A stretch of DNA of 64,000 bases from Bradysia coprophila (taxonomy: Eukaryota > Arthropoda > Insecta > Diptera > Sciaridae). The DNA is taken from NCBI RefSeq assembly GCF_014529535.1, contig NW_023503616.1, positions 5,752,584 through 5,816,583 on the forward strand, in the 5' to 3' direction. Positions within the stretch are counted from its first letter, which is position 1, and the number at the start of each line of letters is the position of its first letter. The notes beneath the pieces were generated by a model, which saw nothing but the letters and a program-made list of their open reading frames with translations, did not search any database and was not told the origin of the DNA. Shown here in pieces: positions 1-13,068 of the stretch. The translations under genes and the position numbers were made by a program.

Positions 1-41
1 AGAAGCCATAACAAGTAACAAGATGTTATAAGGAGATGTAC

Positions 42-1572
42 CTCCAGCAACTGGAGGGTATCTAACACCACACTGATACGCTCCCGCTTGACAACATAAT
101 ACTAAGCCAGCTGCGCATGTTGTAATGGGTGGAGTTGTCGGCGGTGCGGTTGCATTTGGTTGTGGCTGTTTTTTAATGAGAAATAATAATCAATTGAGTT
201 GGTAAACGAACATAGTTTCACATGTCAGACCAAACTTAACCTTATGCTCCAAATTCAAAACTAAAAAAATGCATCTACTCCGAGCAGCGTTTCTCTAACT
301 AAATTATAATCTTACATCACTAAAGTATACGGACGTTCACGGGCGGCAAGCGTAACTTTAAATAATAAGTCTGTAATTCCTGTTGATCGAAATATTTTCA
401 ACAAATTGATACAGAATCTTTTACTTCAATATTTTTAATGTGTATTTTGAGTACATTAGACAGAATTCATCGATTATTTGCATCATCATTTTCTATGAAA
501 TATCGGTCTGCGTCAATTACACATGACATTTTAACACCTTCATGCCTCGATACATCAAATAATTAGATTCTCTGACAAAAGCATATCACAAAATCATTGT
601 AGTTTTTTTTAACCTAATTATAGTTTTTCACATCCATGGACAGGTGTATGTAGTAAAATTATGATAAATATGTTTCGACGCAACAGATGCAAAACTAACT
701 ATTTTCACATTTTTATGAAGGTAAAATAGCTATTGTTATGGAAAGTTTCAAGAGTAAAATTCAGATCAATCAGAATTAACTCAATCATCTAGAAAATCTC
801 GGCTATAACCCTTCGGTGGCAAGATTTGGAGACGTAATTAGTGTATTTGAAGTGGCTCCGAAGTTGAATCGTTTCGAGGCTTAGCATTTAATACGTTCTT
901 TACCGTAAGCCATTGACACCAACGGCAAATTAAGGCACCTTCGGATCATAACCAAGTTCTCTACATGCTGATTGTCTTAATTTTAGGCTATCTGAATTTG
1001 ACCTGCTTAGAGTCTAAGGAGCAAACTTTTTCAATTAAATATTTCTTACATTACGTCAACTTTTAAGGCAAAAAAACGTTCATTGTGATACAACTCTAGC
1101 TCTATGGATCAATAAATGTCCACAATTCCGTTTACCATATAATATATTCCATAAAAAGGATAAAATCGACATTTTCTCGCTTACCACATTCGTTACAATT
1201 CGCACATCGATCAATCCTGCTCCATCTGGTCTGCCTTGTCCTTGACAAGATCCAGTTGGGACACATATACAAGTTTGACCAGTCGGTGTAACAATATTTG
1301 GTGTTATGTTCGCACTAGCCGTTGTAGGAGTTGCTGGTAATGTGGGCAAAGTTGAACCTCCCTGACGATCTTATTGTAGCGCGTTGATGTCATTGAGGTT
1401 AGGACTTTATTTCACAGCAAAAGCACAAATATATACCTTCTAAGCCTGGTAAAACGTCATCCTTATCCTCTGGGGTAGGTGGTGGATTATCCGGAAAATT
1501 AAAAGTTCCTTGGCCATGTACGTATTGGAAAAATACTGCTGAGCATGCAACAAACCACAGGCATGCAATCAT
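42..1572 (-). CDS. clip-domain serine protease homolog, copy A (5' exons only, runs off window)
   Basis: Three 5' exons of a secreted serine protease homolog of the PPAF-II type: 1437-1572, 1185-1361 and 42-165; the protease domain lies beyond the left edge. Exon 1 starts MIACLWFVACSAVFF, a signal peptide, followed by a Pro/Asp-rich linker ending LPGLEG. Exon 2 ends in the family hallmark [12 protein letters not shown] then GAGLIDVRIV. Exon 3 carries the clip-like ending [16 protein letters not shown] splice acceptor (tttcag) sits directly before the ATG, so the 5'UTR is spliced, exactly as in copy C at 17149-18940. The two copies share exon order and boundaries but differ at many residues, so this is a tandem paralog and not an assembly duplicate. 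Known members act as non-catalytic cofactors in haemolymph melanisation cascades; that role is inferred from family only. Confidence 0.85.
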
Positions 1573-3350
1573 CTGAAAATAATGTGAATTAATGTAATAC
1601 ATCAATTTCAAGAACATATAAATAAAGAAGAATTTTCGGAAGTTTGGTTTTTCTTAAAGAAGAGAACGTTTCTTGCGTTTCAAATTACTGAATTGTTTCT
1701 ATATTTCATTTTTCTATTAGCAAAACGTTCTGTGAAAATTATTATCTACGAGCACGTACAGTACTGAGTGCATACAATGGAAACTATTTTATGTTTCAGA
1801 GGATTTCAATAATGATAACTTTGAGAATATATGATATTCCCATGCTTTTATATGTCACACTAATATTGGGTTGGAAAGTAGTTCTAGGTTGCGCCCACAA
1901 TAATTTAAGTGAGCCTAGGGAGCAATTAATTTTTTTCATTTAAAGAGAATATGGATTAAGGTCAACATAGATAGAACACAAGTTAAAATTTAAAATTATA
2001 CCTTAGACTACACTCGTTTAGTATCGCGTCTGAATTAAAATTTGCCACAAAAATTCTGTTCAAAAATGAAGCAATTTCTTTTTCTGCGTTCGATTCAAAT
2101 TTGACTAGACCGTATAGATGATAGAATCGCTGTTTATATCCGCCATTCTGTAGCACTTTTTTGTAATTCGATTTATTTTTGGTAATTTGAAATTATTGTA
2201 TTGTGAGCAGCTTTTTGCAATTTTTTTTTCTTTTTCGGAAATGTTTGCGTTGATAGTGGCAATTTGAAATGTGTCCAAATGAAAGCACCTTCAAACACAA
2301 CTCATCAATTGGACATTTTAAAATTTAGTTAGTAACTACGCTCGCGGAATTTTGAAAACCGACACATTTTCTGTTTCTTGGTTTACTGGTTCTTTGTGAA
2401 TTTTGCATGTATTTTTATATGGAGAAATCAGAAACTCAAGTAAAACACAGAAACAGAAAATGTGTCGCTTTTCAAAATTCTGTGTGTGTAATCGCATAAT
2501 AGAGTCTGGTATTTCCGATTGTACCTTTACTTCTATTGTCAAGTCAACATATCAAGTCACTAAAAATAAAATTTCGGTATTTGAACTCTTCAACATAGAG
2601 ACAAATAAAATAAATCAACTTTTTCCAATCATTGAGGGAAACAGTGTCCTAATGATGGTTCTAAATTTCCAATTCATCGTCAAAATTACCACTAATTATT
2701 ACCACCATAGCTCTGTTTAAAATTTGTTTAATAAAGTTTCAAAAAATAAAAAACGCCCCATTCAACAATTGTCAGTAATAGAGTGGAGGGATAAATCGTC
2801 TTGCACATATGAAAAAGATAAAAAAGACGTTTTATTGTGTCAATTATTTCACTATTGATCAGCTACATTTTTTTAGTTACTTACACTAGAGGATATTTTT
2901 AATTTACTTTATGGTTGAAAATTTTATCCTTGCACTTCTGAGTTAACGAAATACTAAATTTCGGTTGAGACGGCTTAGGCATAACCCCGTTCCTTATACC
3001 CACAACATAGACCGTACATTTATGAACAGCCCCTTGGTGACCTCAGCACCTGCGAGTATTAATAAATTCCACACAGGAAGATTCAATGACATTATTTCTC
3101 TCTCAGATATTTGAAGTACAGCTGGGCTAGGTAGTAAAGGTATAATAGTTAAGTATGCAATATGTTGATAAGAGTACTAAAACGGACCAAGAACCACACG
3201 GATGAGTTCCTCAGCATTCAGAAAATACCACTAAAGAAGCAATAAAAATTGTATTTTTCATTTATTTGCAACTTGTATTTGACTCACACAAACTTGTATT
3301 CGTTCATTGAGAATTATCCATTCATTTACATATCAGCCGGATCATGGCGC
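1573..3350. repeat. upstream region of copy A, duplicated at 15620-17090
   Basis: This gene-free stretch upstream of copy A is homologous to 15620-17090. Both begin with an attttcg-aagtttggttt run followed by caaattactgaattgtttct, keep the same order of shared blocks, and end near a cattgagaattat / catcgagggttat block. Similarity is clear but interrupted by small indels and substitutions, which suggests an old tandem duplication of gene plus promoter. Confidence 0.8.
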
Positions 3351-3621
3351 CACGTTAGTAAGGCGCCGTGACGCAAGTCCACACTACAAAAAATAAAAAA
3401 AATAAAAATTAGGGACTAAGGAACACATATACAGAAACTTTTTGATTTTTCCCCCTTTGCTCCCACGAGTCACGTTAATCGTAATCTGGGCGTCAATACG
3501 AGTTCAACGAGCTATCGAACGTCTAATAAAGTTCAAAATTGGCCGAGATATTGCATTTCAAAGTCTAGATTTTTCTATGGGAAAGGTCAGATTTGACCCA
3601 TTCTGAAATGGTGTATTTTAC
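3351..3621. other. no gene seen
   Basis: AT-rich DNA starting with a short gcgccacgttagtaaggcgcc palindrome. Its gtgacgcaagtcc motif recurs near 51620, so it is probably the edge of a dispersed repeat. Confidence 0.4.
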
Positions 3622-3833
3622 CACAGCCCTGCTACTAGCATGAACACTGAATTGACAAGTGTCAAATTTGGAGGCTTTAGTGATACGAGCTACCGCTTAG
3701 GACTGTTTGTATTGTATGTTTTAACTCATATAACGAAAACAAGTCATTTATCTGTATAACAGAAACGCAGTGCCTACTGTGATTTCATGAGCCTCCGAAT
3801 ATTTTCTATGTTCGTGCTAGTAGCAGTGCTGTG
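3622..3833. mobile_element. MITE with imperfect terminal inverted repeats, family 1
   Basis: About 212 bp. The left end CACAGCCCTGCTACTAGCA is mirrored by TGCTAGTAGCAGTGCTGTG on the right, and the inner GGAGGCT / AGCCTCC blocks are also inverted. The flanks repeat ATTTTAC on both sides, a 7 bp (possibly 8 bp) target duplication compatible with the hAT superfamily. Other copies are at 5521-7495 (split by an insertion) and 40881-41050. There is no coding capacity. Confidence 0.8.
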
Positions 3834-5520
3834 ATTTTACCAACCTTTGCTTGTTTGTTTGCTTGTGGAATCTATCTCGAGAACGGCGCCTACGATTTTG
3901 CTGAAATTTTGGGAGTAGTTTTTGAGCATGATTCTAAGACTTTTGGCAAAAAAAAATTGGGTCGACATGATCTTGTTTAGGAGCTAGGGCTTTCGGAAGT
4001 TCCCAAACAAGCCCCATATATTAACATGTAAAATGAAGTTTAATATATGGGTGTAAGTGTTTGTATGTGTTTCTCGATATGTTATGACATGAAGGCTATT
4101 TGGAGATGAAATTGGAATGTTTTTAACTTTCAGTTTTAGAGTAGAATATGGCCGTTCGTGCAAAAACTGGAAAAATTTGGTCACTATCAGTTTTTAGATT
4201 TATCTCAGGAACTATGGCAGATGGAACGTTCGTTTCTTCGGCAAAGTTTCAGAGTTTTGGAGTAGAACAGGGTAGTATGTACAAACAAGAAATGCGTCTC
4301 AAGTGGCAGATGCTGAGGAAACCCCTCATACGACGATAATCATCTGCCACTTTGTGACGCATTTTTTGTTGTAAAACTTTCGTTGTAAAATCTAATCGGT
4401 AAACTTCTCGTTGACATATTTTCTTGTTAAAATTTTCTTGGTGATAATTGATTACGTTGAGGCGCAGAATGCGTCACCAAAACTGATATCAAATGTTTTG
4501 GAAGTTAAATTTTTACTAGACTAGCGTCACCTTTTCCTCTTTGAGGTTTTTGTGGGATAAAATATCGTCCAAATATCGTCCAAAAACGTTTTTTATTTGT
4601 TACGTCAGTGTGAAGAATTAATAAAAAAATTTGCAATTGGTCCATTGACTAACAGAGTTTAATTTTTTTTATTGAACCGATTGAACGACACAAACTATTC
4701 AATTGAAAGAAAAAAATTAATTTTCTATATGGTAGCTACAACAACTATAAAGATTGAAAATTTACATGTTGCCTGTCATTGTTTCAGATATTTTGCTAAC
4801 ATTTTTCAGTTTGCATTCTTCGATCATCTGACGCGAAGCTTCTATGCTATCGTCCAACAGAGTGATCTCATATTTACCAAACGGTCGATTCATATGTATT
4901 GATTCTTTAATTGATCCAGCAAATTTTTTCTAAAAATCCAATGGGTCCACGTCGAGCTGTGATACTGTAATCACTGTAAAATAGACTGAATTTTTGTATT
5001 GTGTTTCCGTGATAGAATTCTCCAGTTTTTGTCGTTTACTATCTAGTGGTTGAAATGGATCATCTGCAGAGCTTAGGCGAAGAATTAGAGTGATTTCATG
5101 TAGTTTGACATGCAATGTAACGGTTTTGAATAATGTTCAACATATTCAAAGATCCGGTGCTTCGAGACAGGGCTTCGATGTGAATTTTGCATCGAACCAC
5201 AATTTTACCATGAAAATAATAAATAAACCAAAATTTCAACAATCAGAAGTGTAGAGACAAATTCAACCGAATTTAAATATTAATTACTCGTACAAGACCT
5301 ACCACAAGACTTAATGTATTGTTAGACATACTTATGTAAACTTAACCTTTTAGAGACGGTTCTACCATTCAAATACGTTTACAGATCAGTTTTCATGATC
5401 ACTTTCTATGTATTTAACAAATTTCGGAAGTCTGAAATCGAAATACATTTTAGTATGTTATATAAAACAGACTTCGCAACAATGGAACGCTATAACCGGT
5501 TCATAAATATTTGATTAAAT
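3834..5520. other. gene-free, repeat-derived; foldback at 4292-4363
   Basis: No credible gene. A 72 bp foldback at 4292-4363 pairs aatgcgtctcaagtggcag with its near complement ctgccactttgtgacgcatt. The same gcgtcac...tggcag motif recurs at 51700-51830, and the aactatggcagatgga phrase recurs in the tandem array at 50978-51420, so both regions carry one dispersed repeat family. Confidence 0.5.
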
Positions 5521-5627
5521 CATAGCGCTGCTTCTAGCATTATGTCGTAAGTCGAAAAGCCTCCAAATTTTGATACATGTGTGGGTTTTTTTAACTCCTA
5601 CGAATGAAGCATAATTCAGTCTGTACG

Positions 5628-7412
5628 CAGTGGCGCTTCTTCATAGAGACCAATTGGACCATGGTCCAGGGCGCTGGTAAAATGGGGCGCTGGAATATGC
5701 GAACAAAAATGTCATACTTTGCATGAAAATTCATGGGATGTTGCCTCAAAGGAAAAAAAAGTCCGCTGCGCGGCCTTCCTATCATAACACTGACATCTTT
5801 CGAATACAGTATGAGGAAATTACGCAGACCGCTCAAGTCTTTATCGTCATCCCGTCAGTGTAGAAATTGATAGTTTACTTTATTGATTTAGATCATATCT
5901 CTAAACGAGGAATTGAAGGAAATACTAGAAGTTGAAAAGTTACAAGGAATTGACTGGAAATACGAGAAATTTGACGTAAATGAAAGGAAATACGGATAAG
6001 TATGACAAAAGAAAGAACTAAGCGAATGAAAAAAAAAACTTGATCTTCTCACTCGCTGCAGGTTTCCGGTCCTAGCTATTCGGTTTGTAAAATACAGTTC
6101 ACTCACTGATTGATCCTTTCATTTACTTTCAATTTCTCGTATTACCAGTCAATTCTTGTAACTCCTTCAATTTCTAGTATTTACTTCAATTCTTATTATT
6201 TACCGGATACTTCGGCAGCTACGACACTGCAGTAATTTCGACGGTTTTTGTTCGTTTTCTTTAAATTTGGAGGAAATCTTAGAAAATTATCGGAATAAAG
6301 AAAAGGAAAGAAAAATTTTAGAAAATTGTTTCTAAAAAGTAGACAATGAATTGGATAGTAACAGAAAATATCGTGGAATTCTTAGAAATTATTAGGAATT
6401 ATAGGAAATAATAGGAATCAAAGTGCAAATCCGCCAAAACGGAATGTACTTTTCTCCTCGTCTCTGGTTCAATTTACAGTCGGAGAAACATAGATTTCGG
6501 GATTTTAAGAGGCATCATCGTTTTCATCGTTTTTCTGTATTCTCTCATTTCGCATGTAATTTCAAATGGCAATTGAGAGAATTACAGAAACGATGGTATC
6601 TCTAAAAATCCCGAAATCTATATTTCGACTGTAACGGATTTTTTTTATTTTCGAGCTTAACCGCAGAATAATGTGAATGGATTAAGGGACTGGCAGTTTT
6701 TGAACCTTAATTGGAATCCTGCTTTTTTCATGTATCTCAAAAAAATGTCCTACATGTCCTGCTGCAGGACACGAAACATACATTTGGACACTGGATTTCC
6801 ATTTACTTTTGATTGTACCTTTCCACCAGAATCCTTTTTCAAAAATGTAGACCAATGACGACCGCAATAACGACCACGAGTTTGTTAGCTTTCAACAGAG
6901 AATAGATTTGGCTGTAGCAGTTTGAACAGCTCTGAGGAAACTGAGCAGTTTATGGAAATTTCGTTAAATTTTTCTGCTCACTTTACTTGGAGTTGGTCAT
7001 TGACCAGTGGTTAAACGAATACAACGAAAACTAAGTTTTATTTAAAGCTTACACATTCGTAACACATATTGCGGTCGTACATTTTTTAAATCAGATTCTG
7101 ATGAAAAGATATTAACAAAAATGAAGTACGTGACACACAAATGGCTGTAATTTTAGCTAAGCATTGATGCCTCCTAAAGAAAGAAAAATTTTCTCGGGGT
7201 ATTTGTTCAATCCTGGAAGACTGAATCAGATATGATCAAGGGTAGTGTTTGGTAAAGGCTTGCTTGAAGTCGAAGACGCATGTCTCAATTTTTTTACTCT
7301 AATCTCACAAATAAATTTTGACCTATAAATATATTTACAAAATAAAAACAATCAAAAACGAGGCGCTAGATTGTAGTGGTCCAGGGCGCGCAGTATGCTA
7401 GAAGCGCCTCTG
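5628..7412. mobile_element. hAT-type nonautonomous DNA transposon with 8 bp target duplication
   Basis: A 1785 bp element. It begins CAGTGGCGCTTCT and ends AGAAGCGCCTCTG, 13 bp terminal inverted repeats with one mismatch. The 8 bp TCTGTACG is repeated exactly outside each end (5620-5627 and 7413-7420), the hAT hallmark. No hAT transposase is readable, so it is a deleted, nonautonomous copy. It sits inside a MITE and itself contains the Tc1/mariner-like MITE at 6477-6631. Confidence 0.85.
6477..6631. mobile_element. Tc1/mariner-like MITE with TA target duplication
   Basis: A 155 bp foldback. The arms start CAGTCGGAGAAACATAGATT and end with a near complement finishing CGACTG. TA lies immediately outside both ends, as for Tc1/mariner. 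The arms match for about 60 bp. It is the innermost layer of the nest at 5521-7495. Confidence 0.75.
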
Positions 7413-7683
7413 TCTGTACGAATGAAAAACAAAGCCCATGATGATACCGTCACCCTCTAAATATTTTGTATGTTAATGCTAGAAGTAGTGCTATGTTTCA
7501 ATGCATAATTAATATAACATGTGTGCGAACGCGAATATGTCATCATGAACACCCGTCACAAGATTTTCGGTTTAATATTTTTTGGGCGAGGCAACTAGTG
7601 AGTGTTTACAAACAAATCGATACAGATCTGTAGCTTCGTATGTCTGCTTAGTGATATTTTGATTTAAATACATTGTGAGAGTC

Positions 7684-9297
7684 ATGACGACAATATATCG
7701 TGAAATTGAATTCGAAAATAATCCATCGAAAGTGTGTTACAGCGGGCAACTGTTGAAGGGAAAAGCTCAAATTTATTTGCCAGTGGACACCCATGTGAAA
7801 GGTGACGACTTTAGTTGCAATCCACATTCCACTCTTTCGATATGCTGTGTAAATCAATATTTCATTTTTGGTAGCAATTTACATTACGTTTAGTGGCGAA
7901 GGATTTTGCCAGTGGTCTGAAAATGTTGATGGCGAACAAATTACCGGCTCAAAGATCTATCTCAATGAACGAGTCAATCTTTTATCAAACAGTTCACAAG
8001 GTCTGTATTTTGTTTTTATGATAATGTAAGGACATAGTAATCGCGTTTATAACTCTTACTTAGCCAGTTGTATGAGAATCTAGAGAAAACTAAGGTATTT
8101 GATGTTACAGCTGATATCGTTGTGCCTGCCGGTAATCATTCCTATCCGTTCCAAGTTCAATTTCGTCCTAGACTTCCTACTTCCTATGAAGGAACGTACG
8201 GACACATTCGTTACATCTCTACTCTACACATCGATCGTTCCTCAAAAAAGCTCGATCCGTTTACAGAAACTTTCACTGTAATCAATCCACTGAATTTAGA
8301 CAACAATTCGTCGTATAGAGTACGCTTACAATATTCTTAAACTAGTTTCTGTCTCATTCGTCAGTGTAACTTTTAGATGCCACTGGAAGTACGACAATGT
8401 ACAAAATTCAACCAGTTTTGTTTGCTATTCTGTTGGAAAACAGATGATTTAGAAATATTTGGTAAATTGCCAGTTCGTGGATATTGTCCGGGTCAAACAA
8501 TGAATTTGAAATTGGATGTAGTCAATAAGAGCGGCCAGGATATTTTGCATTTTGCGGTTCAATTTGTGCAAGTAAGAGAACGTGCTCAGTTTAATTAGAA
8601 TTCTATTAGGTTTACCGAGACGCAATTTTTTTTACAGGAAGTCACATACACAGCAAACAATGGACAGCAAAAGTTGGAACGCATTGTACAGAGTACAAAA
8701 CTGACGGATGGTTGTAGAGCCGATCGTCATAATCTGCAATCAATTAAGGTGAACACATTAGTTCCGTCTCTACCTCCGACTAATTTTTCGGCAGACGTTT
8801 GCGGGAGTCGTTATATGTTTGTGGTAAGACCGACAACCACAATCTATTGTGAACAATTTTATTAAGATAAGACAATTCTGCTATACAATTCAAGATCATA
8901 GCATATACAGAAATTTGTCGTCGAAATGTAACATTTGAAATACCGGTCATCATTGGAACGTATCCAATTTCAAATGAATTCTATTCACCGTCCGAGAACG
9001 TTACAAATCAAACAACAGTTTTACCATCCGCACCACAGATAGACGGATACGCATATGGATCGAATATAAGCATCAACTCTTCTTCGGATCTTCCACCTTA
9101 TCCAGAAGCAGGTATTTAGAGAAAACATTTCGGATTTTTCTCGGAAAACTAACACCAGAAACAAATTCTTCCGTATAGATCCTCCGACATATGAAGAAGC
9201 TACTCGAAGTATTTTGGATGTGACACCGCAACAAAATTTCGTTCCCAAGTATCCAACTTACAGAAGACAAACTTCGTACGCTACTGAAGAACCATAA
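7684..9297 (+). CDS. arrestin domain-containing protein (alpha-arrestin / ARRDC family)
   Basis: Seven exons: 7684-7801, 7875-8004, 8064-8319, 8377-8571, 8638-8823, 8895-9111 and 9179-9297, joining in frame to 406 aa. The arrestin N domain includes YSGQLLKGKA, the ITFSGEG strand with a CQW motif, YPFQVQF and PTSYEG, and the domain linker region VINPLNL. The C domain starts after a Cys-rich segment with RGYCPGQ. The tail has two PPxY-type motifs, LPPYPEA and PPTYEEA, which in this family recruit WW domains of NEDD4-class ubiquitin ligases to help internalise membrane proteins. The exon 2 donor (CT|GTATTT) is unusual; the stronger GT four bases upstream would break the frame. Length and PPxY placement fit animal ARRDC proteins. 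It stands alone between the MITE nest and a pseudogene fragment. Confidence 0.9.
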
Positions 9298-9779
9298 CAA
9301 CGTTATTTTGATCTAAGTGCCAGGAGTGCCTATAATGATGACAAAAATAAGTGGTTAAACTAGCGAAGCAAAAGATATTACATCGATCTCATCGAAACGT
9401 TTTGAACCATAGAAGAACCAGATTTGTACGATTATAATGGTAAAACGTTTGCCGTTTCTGAATAGACACAACTCGAATTGTTGGCCTCTAAATTTTAAAT
9501 GCTTCGCTTGGCCACCTCTCTCAATGAATGTGCCATCACTAAAGTGTGATGGTTGTTTCTAATTTTAATTTTTAAAATTTCTGTTTTTTTGCTGATTATT
9601 TCCTTGAATACAAAATAAATTTTCACTAAAATTTACATCAAGAACATCATAATTACCCGAAGAATTGTGGCCATATCGAATTCTTACAGTCATCGAATTG
9701 GTTCAGACTTTTACACAAGTTGCTAGCAAGGGTGTTCACAAAGCAAACTATTCCATAGCGATCTTATGATAGCTCATTT
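9298..9779. other. 3' flank of the arrestin gene
   Basis: No second gene. An aataaa about 320 bp after the stop (near 9615) is the likely polyadenylation signal. Confidence 0.4.
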
Positions 9780-9905
9780 AGGTAAGGACCTTATTTCACA
9801 GGAAAAACACAAATATTTACCATCTTAGCCTTTTAAAAAGTCTTCTGGAAAATTAAAAGTTTTTTGGCCTTGTCCATATCCGAAAATCTGAGTATGTAAT
9901 TATCC
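9780..9905 (-). pseudogene. exon 1 remnant of a third protease homolog (copy B)
   Basis: Aligns with 1399-1540 of copy A. Shared blocks include ttatttcacag, aaacacaaatat, taagcct and ggaaaattaaaagtt plus ttggcc, with a deletion of about 45 bp in the middle. No open frame remains. With the upstream-like DNA at 15620-17090 it shows that a third tandem copy once existed here and was cut in two by the element at 9959-15217. Confidence 0.7.
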
Positions 9906-10559
9906 ATAAGTCCAGGGCGGCATGTGATTTTTCTTAAGAAAATAGTAAAACGAGCCGTCAGAACAGTCGGAGCGTTCGCTGCGACTGAGCCCCGTACGAA
10001 CCCGTACATCTATTGCGTACGCGACCCTAGTTCGTCGGTCGCCCTACTCTTACCCTAAACCTACTAACCTAAAATTCTTATGAAATGTGCACGTCTTAAA
10101 AATTGCGCATAGCGCAATTACGAAGCCCCGTACGACGTTCCTTTCAACTGTAAGCCAAACTTAAAAATTTTTGCAACAATTTATATTAACCTATTTTTAC
10201 CTATAAACTAGGTCCCACCTGTTGGGCGGGTCGGGTCCCTTGACTGATAATTTTTCCAAAATAATTAACCAATTATATTACACTATTATAAATATCTTAA
10301 TTTATTTTAACTGATTTTTTCATCTCATATCAGATTAATCGTCTACAACGTGACAAAGAAGCGCATCCGATAAAGACACAATGAAATTCTATTGTGTTTT
10401 AAAGCCTTTTTCAGTGATCACATTTTCATTGAAAGAACGTTCGTGCCTATTTTTGAAATATACGTTGGCTCTCATCGCAATTTTACGAGTGTAAAAATCT
10501 TACCAAATCAAAATGACATTTGACACCGCCAAAATTAACTGCTTTATTTTTTTCTATTA

Positions 10560-11150
10560 CTCTGCTTGATACTTTGCCGCAAACTGCTCGCTCGTCCGAG
10601 CTGTCTAATATTGCAATACGATACCGCAACTCGTGTGAATTACGACCCTCGCTTCGCTCGGGCCGCAAACTTCACACTCGTCAGAGTTGTCTAATATTAG
10701 GTTTGGTCTAATCGCAAACTTCTCGCTTGTCCGAGCTGTCTAATATTGCAATACGATACCGAAACTCGTGTGAATTACGACCCTCGCTTCGCTCGGGCCG
10801 CAAACTTCACACTCGTCAGAGTTGTCTAATATTAGGTTTGGTCTAATCGCAAACTTCTCGCTTGTCCGAGCTGTCTAATATTGCAATACGATACCGCAAC
10901 TCGTGTGAATTACGACCCTCGCTTCGCTCGGGCCGCAAACTTCACACTCGTCAGAGTTGTCTAATATTAGGTTTGGTCTAATCGCAAACTTCTCGCTTGT
11001 CCGAGCTGTCTAACATTGCAATACGATACCGAAACTCGTGTGAATTACGACCCTCGCTTCGCTCGGGCCGCAAACTTCACACTCATCAGTTGTCTAATAT
11101 TAGGTTTGGTCTAATCGCAAACTTCTCGCAAGGCCGAGCTGTCTAATATT
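10560..11150. repeat. tandem array, 135 bp unit, about 4.5 copies
   Basis: The atcgcaaactt block starts at 10711, 10846, 10981 and 11114, giving periods of 135, 135 and 133. Units carry the self-complementary phrase cctcgcttcgctcgggccgc. Copies are nearly identical, so the expansion is recent. Confidence 0.9.
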
Positions 11151-12824
11151 GCAATATGATACCTAATGTTGCCTAATGATGCCTAATGTTAGAATTGCTT
11201 GACTTTTGTAATACTATATACTCACTGTATAGATATATGCTGCTTGTTAATTATCAAATATAAAAATCAACTATCAATTATCAAATACCAATAATCGAAT
11301 ATCAATGATATTGTTCATTTATTACATTGCATTTCTATTTTTTGGGGTAACTTCCGAAGCGTTGATCACACATAGCTTATCGTCGAACTTAACCTTCCAA
11401 ATGTCAGATGTATAATTTTAGGAACCAAAATTTTTCACTATTTTCTGCCAGTCAAGGGAATAAGACATTAAATTATCAATTGTCAACAGAGTAAAATCCT
11501 GTTTTTCTGGAATAGTTTCCAGATACTTAGGCCCACATGACCTATCTTCCAACTATCTTTGTGTGGTTACAAACATTTCAGTGAAGGAAATTATCAATTA
11601 CCAATAATTATCAATTATCAATTATAAGCAGCGTAAAATGAATTTTTCTGGAATAGCTTTCAGATCCTTAGGCCCGACATGGCCCATCTTTGAATTCCAT
11701 TCCTCGTCGATTAAATCAAATTTTATTAAAATCGGTTAAGAATGACTCAAGTCATCTCAAGTCGTGACAAATAGATTACAAACAATTACGTTTCTCATAA
11801 CATTTCATAAAATGTCACAACACATTAAATTATCAATATTAATTTTCAATTAACATGTATTATCAATTATCAACAGAGTAAAATCCTGTTTTTCTGGAAT
11901 AGTTTCCAGAACCTTATCCCGACATGGCCCATCTTTGAAATTAACCTCAGGAATCCCATTCCTCGTCGATTAAAAAAAAATCATAAAAATCGGTTATGAA
12001 TTAATCAAGTTATCGTGATTACAAAAAAAATAGGTTACAAACAATTACGTTTTCCTTCACATTTCATACATTGTTAGGTTACAAACATTTTATGGTATTT
12101 TCTGGCGTAAGACCCTTGACTTTCAGCCAAGTGAACAACATTATTATTACCAATTATCAGTTATTACAGTTACATTTTATATAATAATATCACCACAACA
12201 CATTAAATTATCAAAATATCAATTATCAGCACTGTATTATCAATTACAATTATCAACAATTAAAATTATCAATAAAATCATGTTTTTCTGGAATAGTTTC
12301 CAGAACCTTATCCGGACATGGCTCATCTTCGAACTTAACCTCAGAAATTTCATTCCTCGTCGATTAAAAAAAAATCATCAAAATCGGTTAAGAATTACTC
12401 AAGTTATCGTCGTGACAAAAAAAAAATATTTCAAACATTTAAAGTTTTGATAATTTTTCATACACTGTATGGTTACTAACATTTTAGGGTATTTTCTGGC
12501 ATAAGACCCTTGACTTTCAGTCAAGGGAATTATTCATATACTCATGCACATACTTATACACATAGCAGTATACTGCTTCAAGTAATAAAAACACATTAAG
12601 AATCTAAAACTAATCTATCTAATAAAACTTTTGCCCAAGTCATAAGCAATTATTAGTTCGAGAAAATCAACAATACAATATCGAGTGCGAAGTACTAGGT
12701 TCTAAATGTTTAATTCTGACTCGAGAATGCAATCCACACATTAAAGATTAATTATTCATTCGCTCATACGTCATTACCATTCACCCTTATTTGTAAAACT
12801 CAACGTGCATGGAATGATCCATAT

Positions 12825-13020
12825 TTGACATTTCATCTGGCAAATATCAACTTGATATTTCATCTCGTCAAATATCAATTTGATATTTCATCTCGTCAAA
12901 TATCAATTTGATATTTCATCTCGTCAAATATCAATTTGATATTTGATTTCGTCAAATATCAACTTGATATTTGATTTCGTCAAATATCAACTTGATATTT
13001 CATCTGGTCAAATATCAAAA
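12825..13020. repeat. tandem array of a palindromic unit, about 30 bp
   Basis: Six to seven units of the form aaatatcaatttgatattt followed by catctcgtc or gatttcgtc. The core is a perfect palindrome, so each unit could form a hairpin. It lies just downstream of the kinase exon's splice donor. Confidence 0.85.
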
Positions 13021-13068
13021 AAATATTCAAATATGGACACCAAATCACTGAAACACATGAAAACTTAC

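Larger units (their letters stand above)
5521..7495. mobile_element. MITE family 1 copy split by a nested hAT element
   Basis: The outer ends CATAGCGCTGCTTCTAGCAT (5521) and ATGCTAGAAGTAGTGCTATG (7495) are inverted repeats of the family seen at 3622-3833. Without the inner hAT element the copy would be about 190 bp, close to the other copies. It therefore inserted first and was later interrupted. Confidence 0.75.

Noticed and set aside
11160-12600. Dense aattatcaattatcaat runs that look like a CRISPR or satellite array
   Set aside because: Spacing is irregular and there are no conserved repeats with unique spacers; this is decayed simple repeat inside an insect element.
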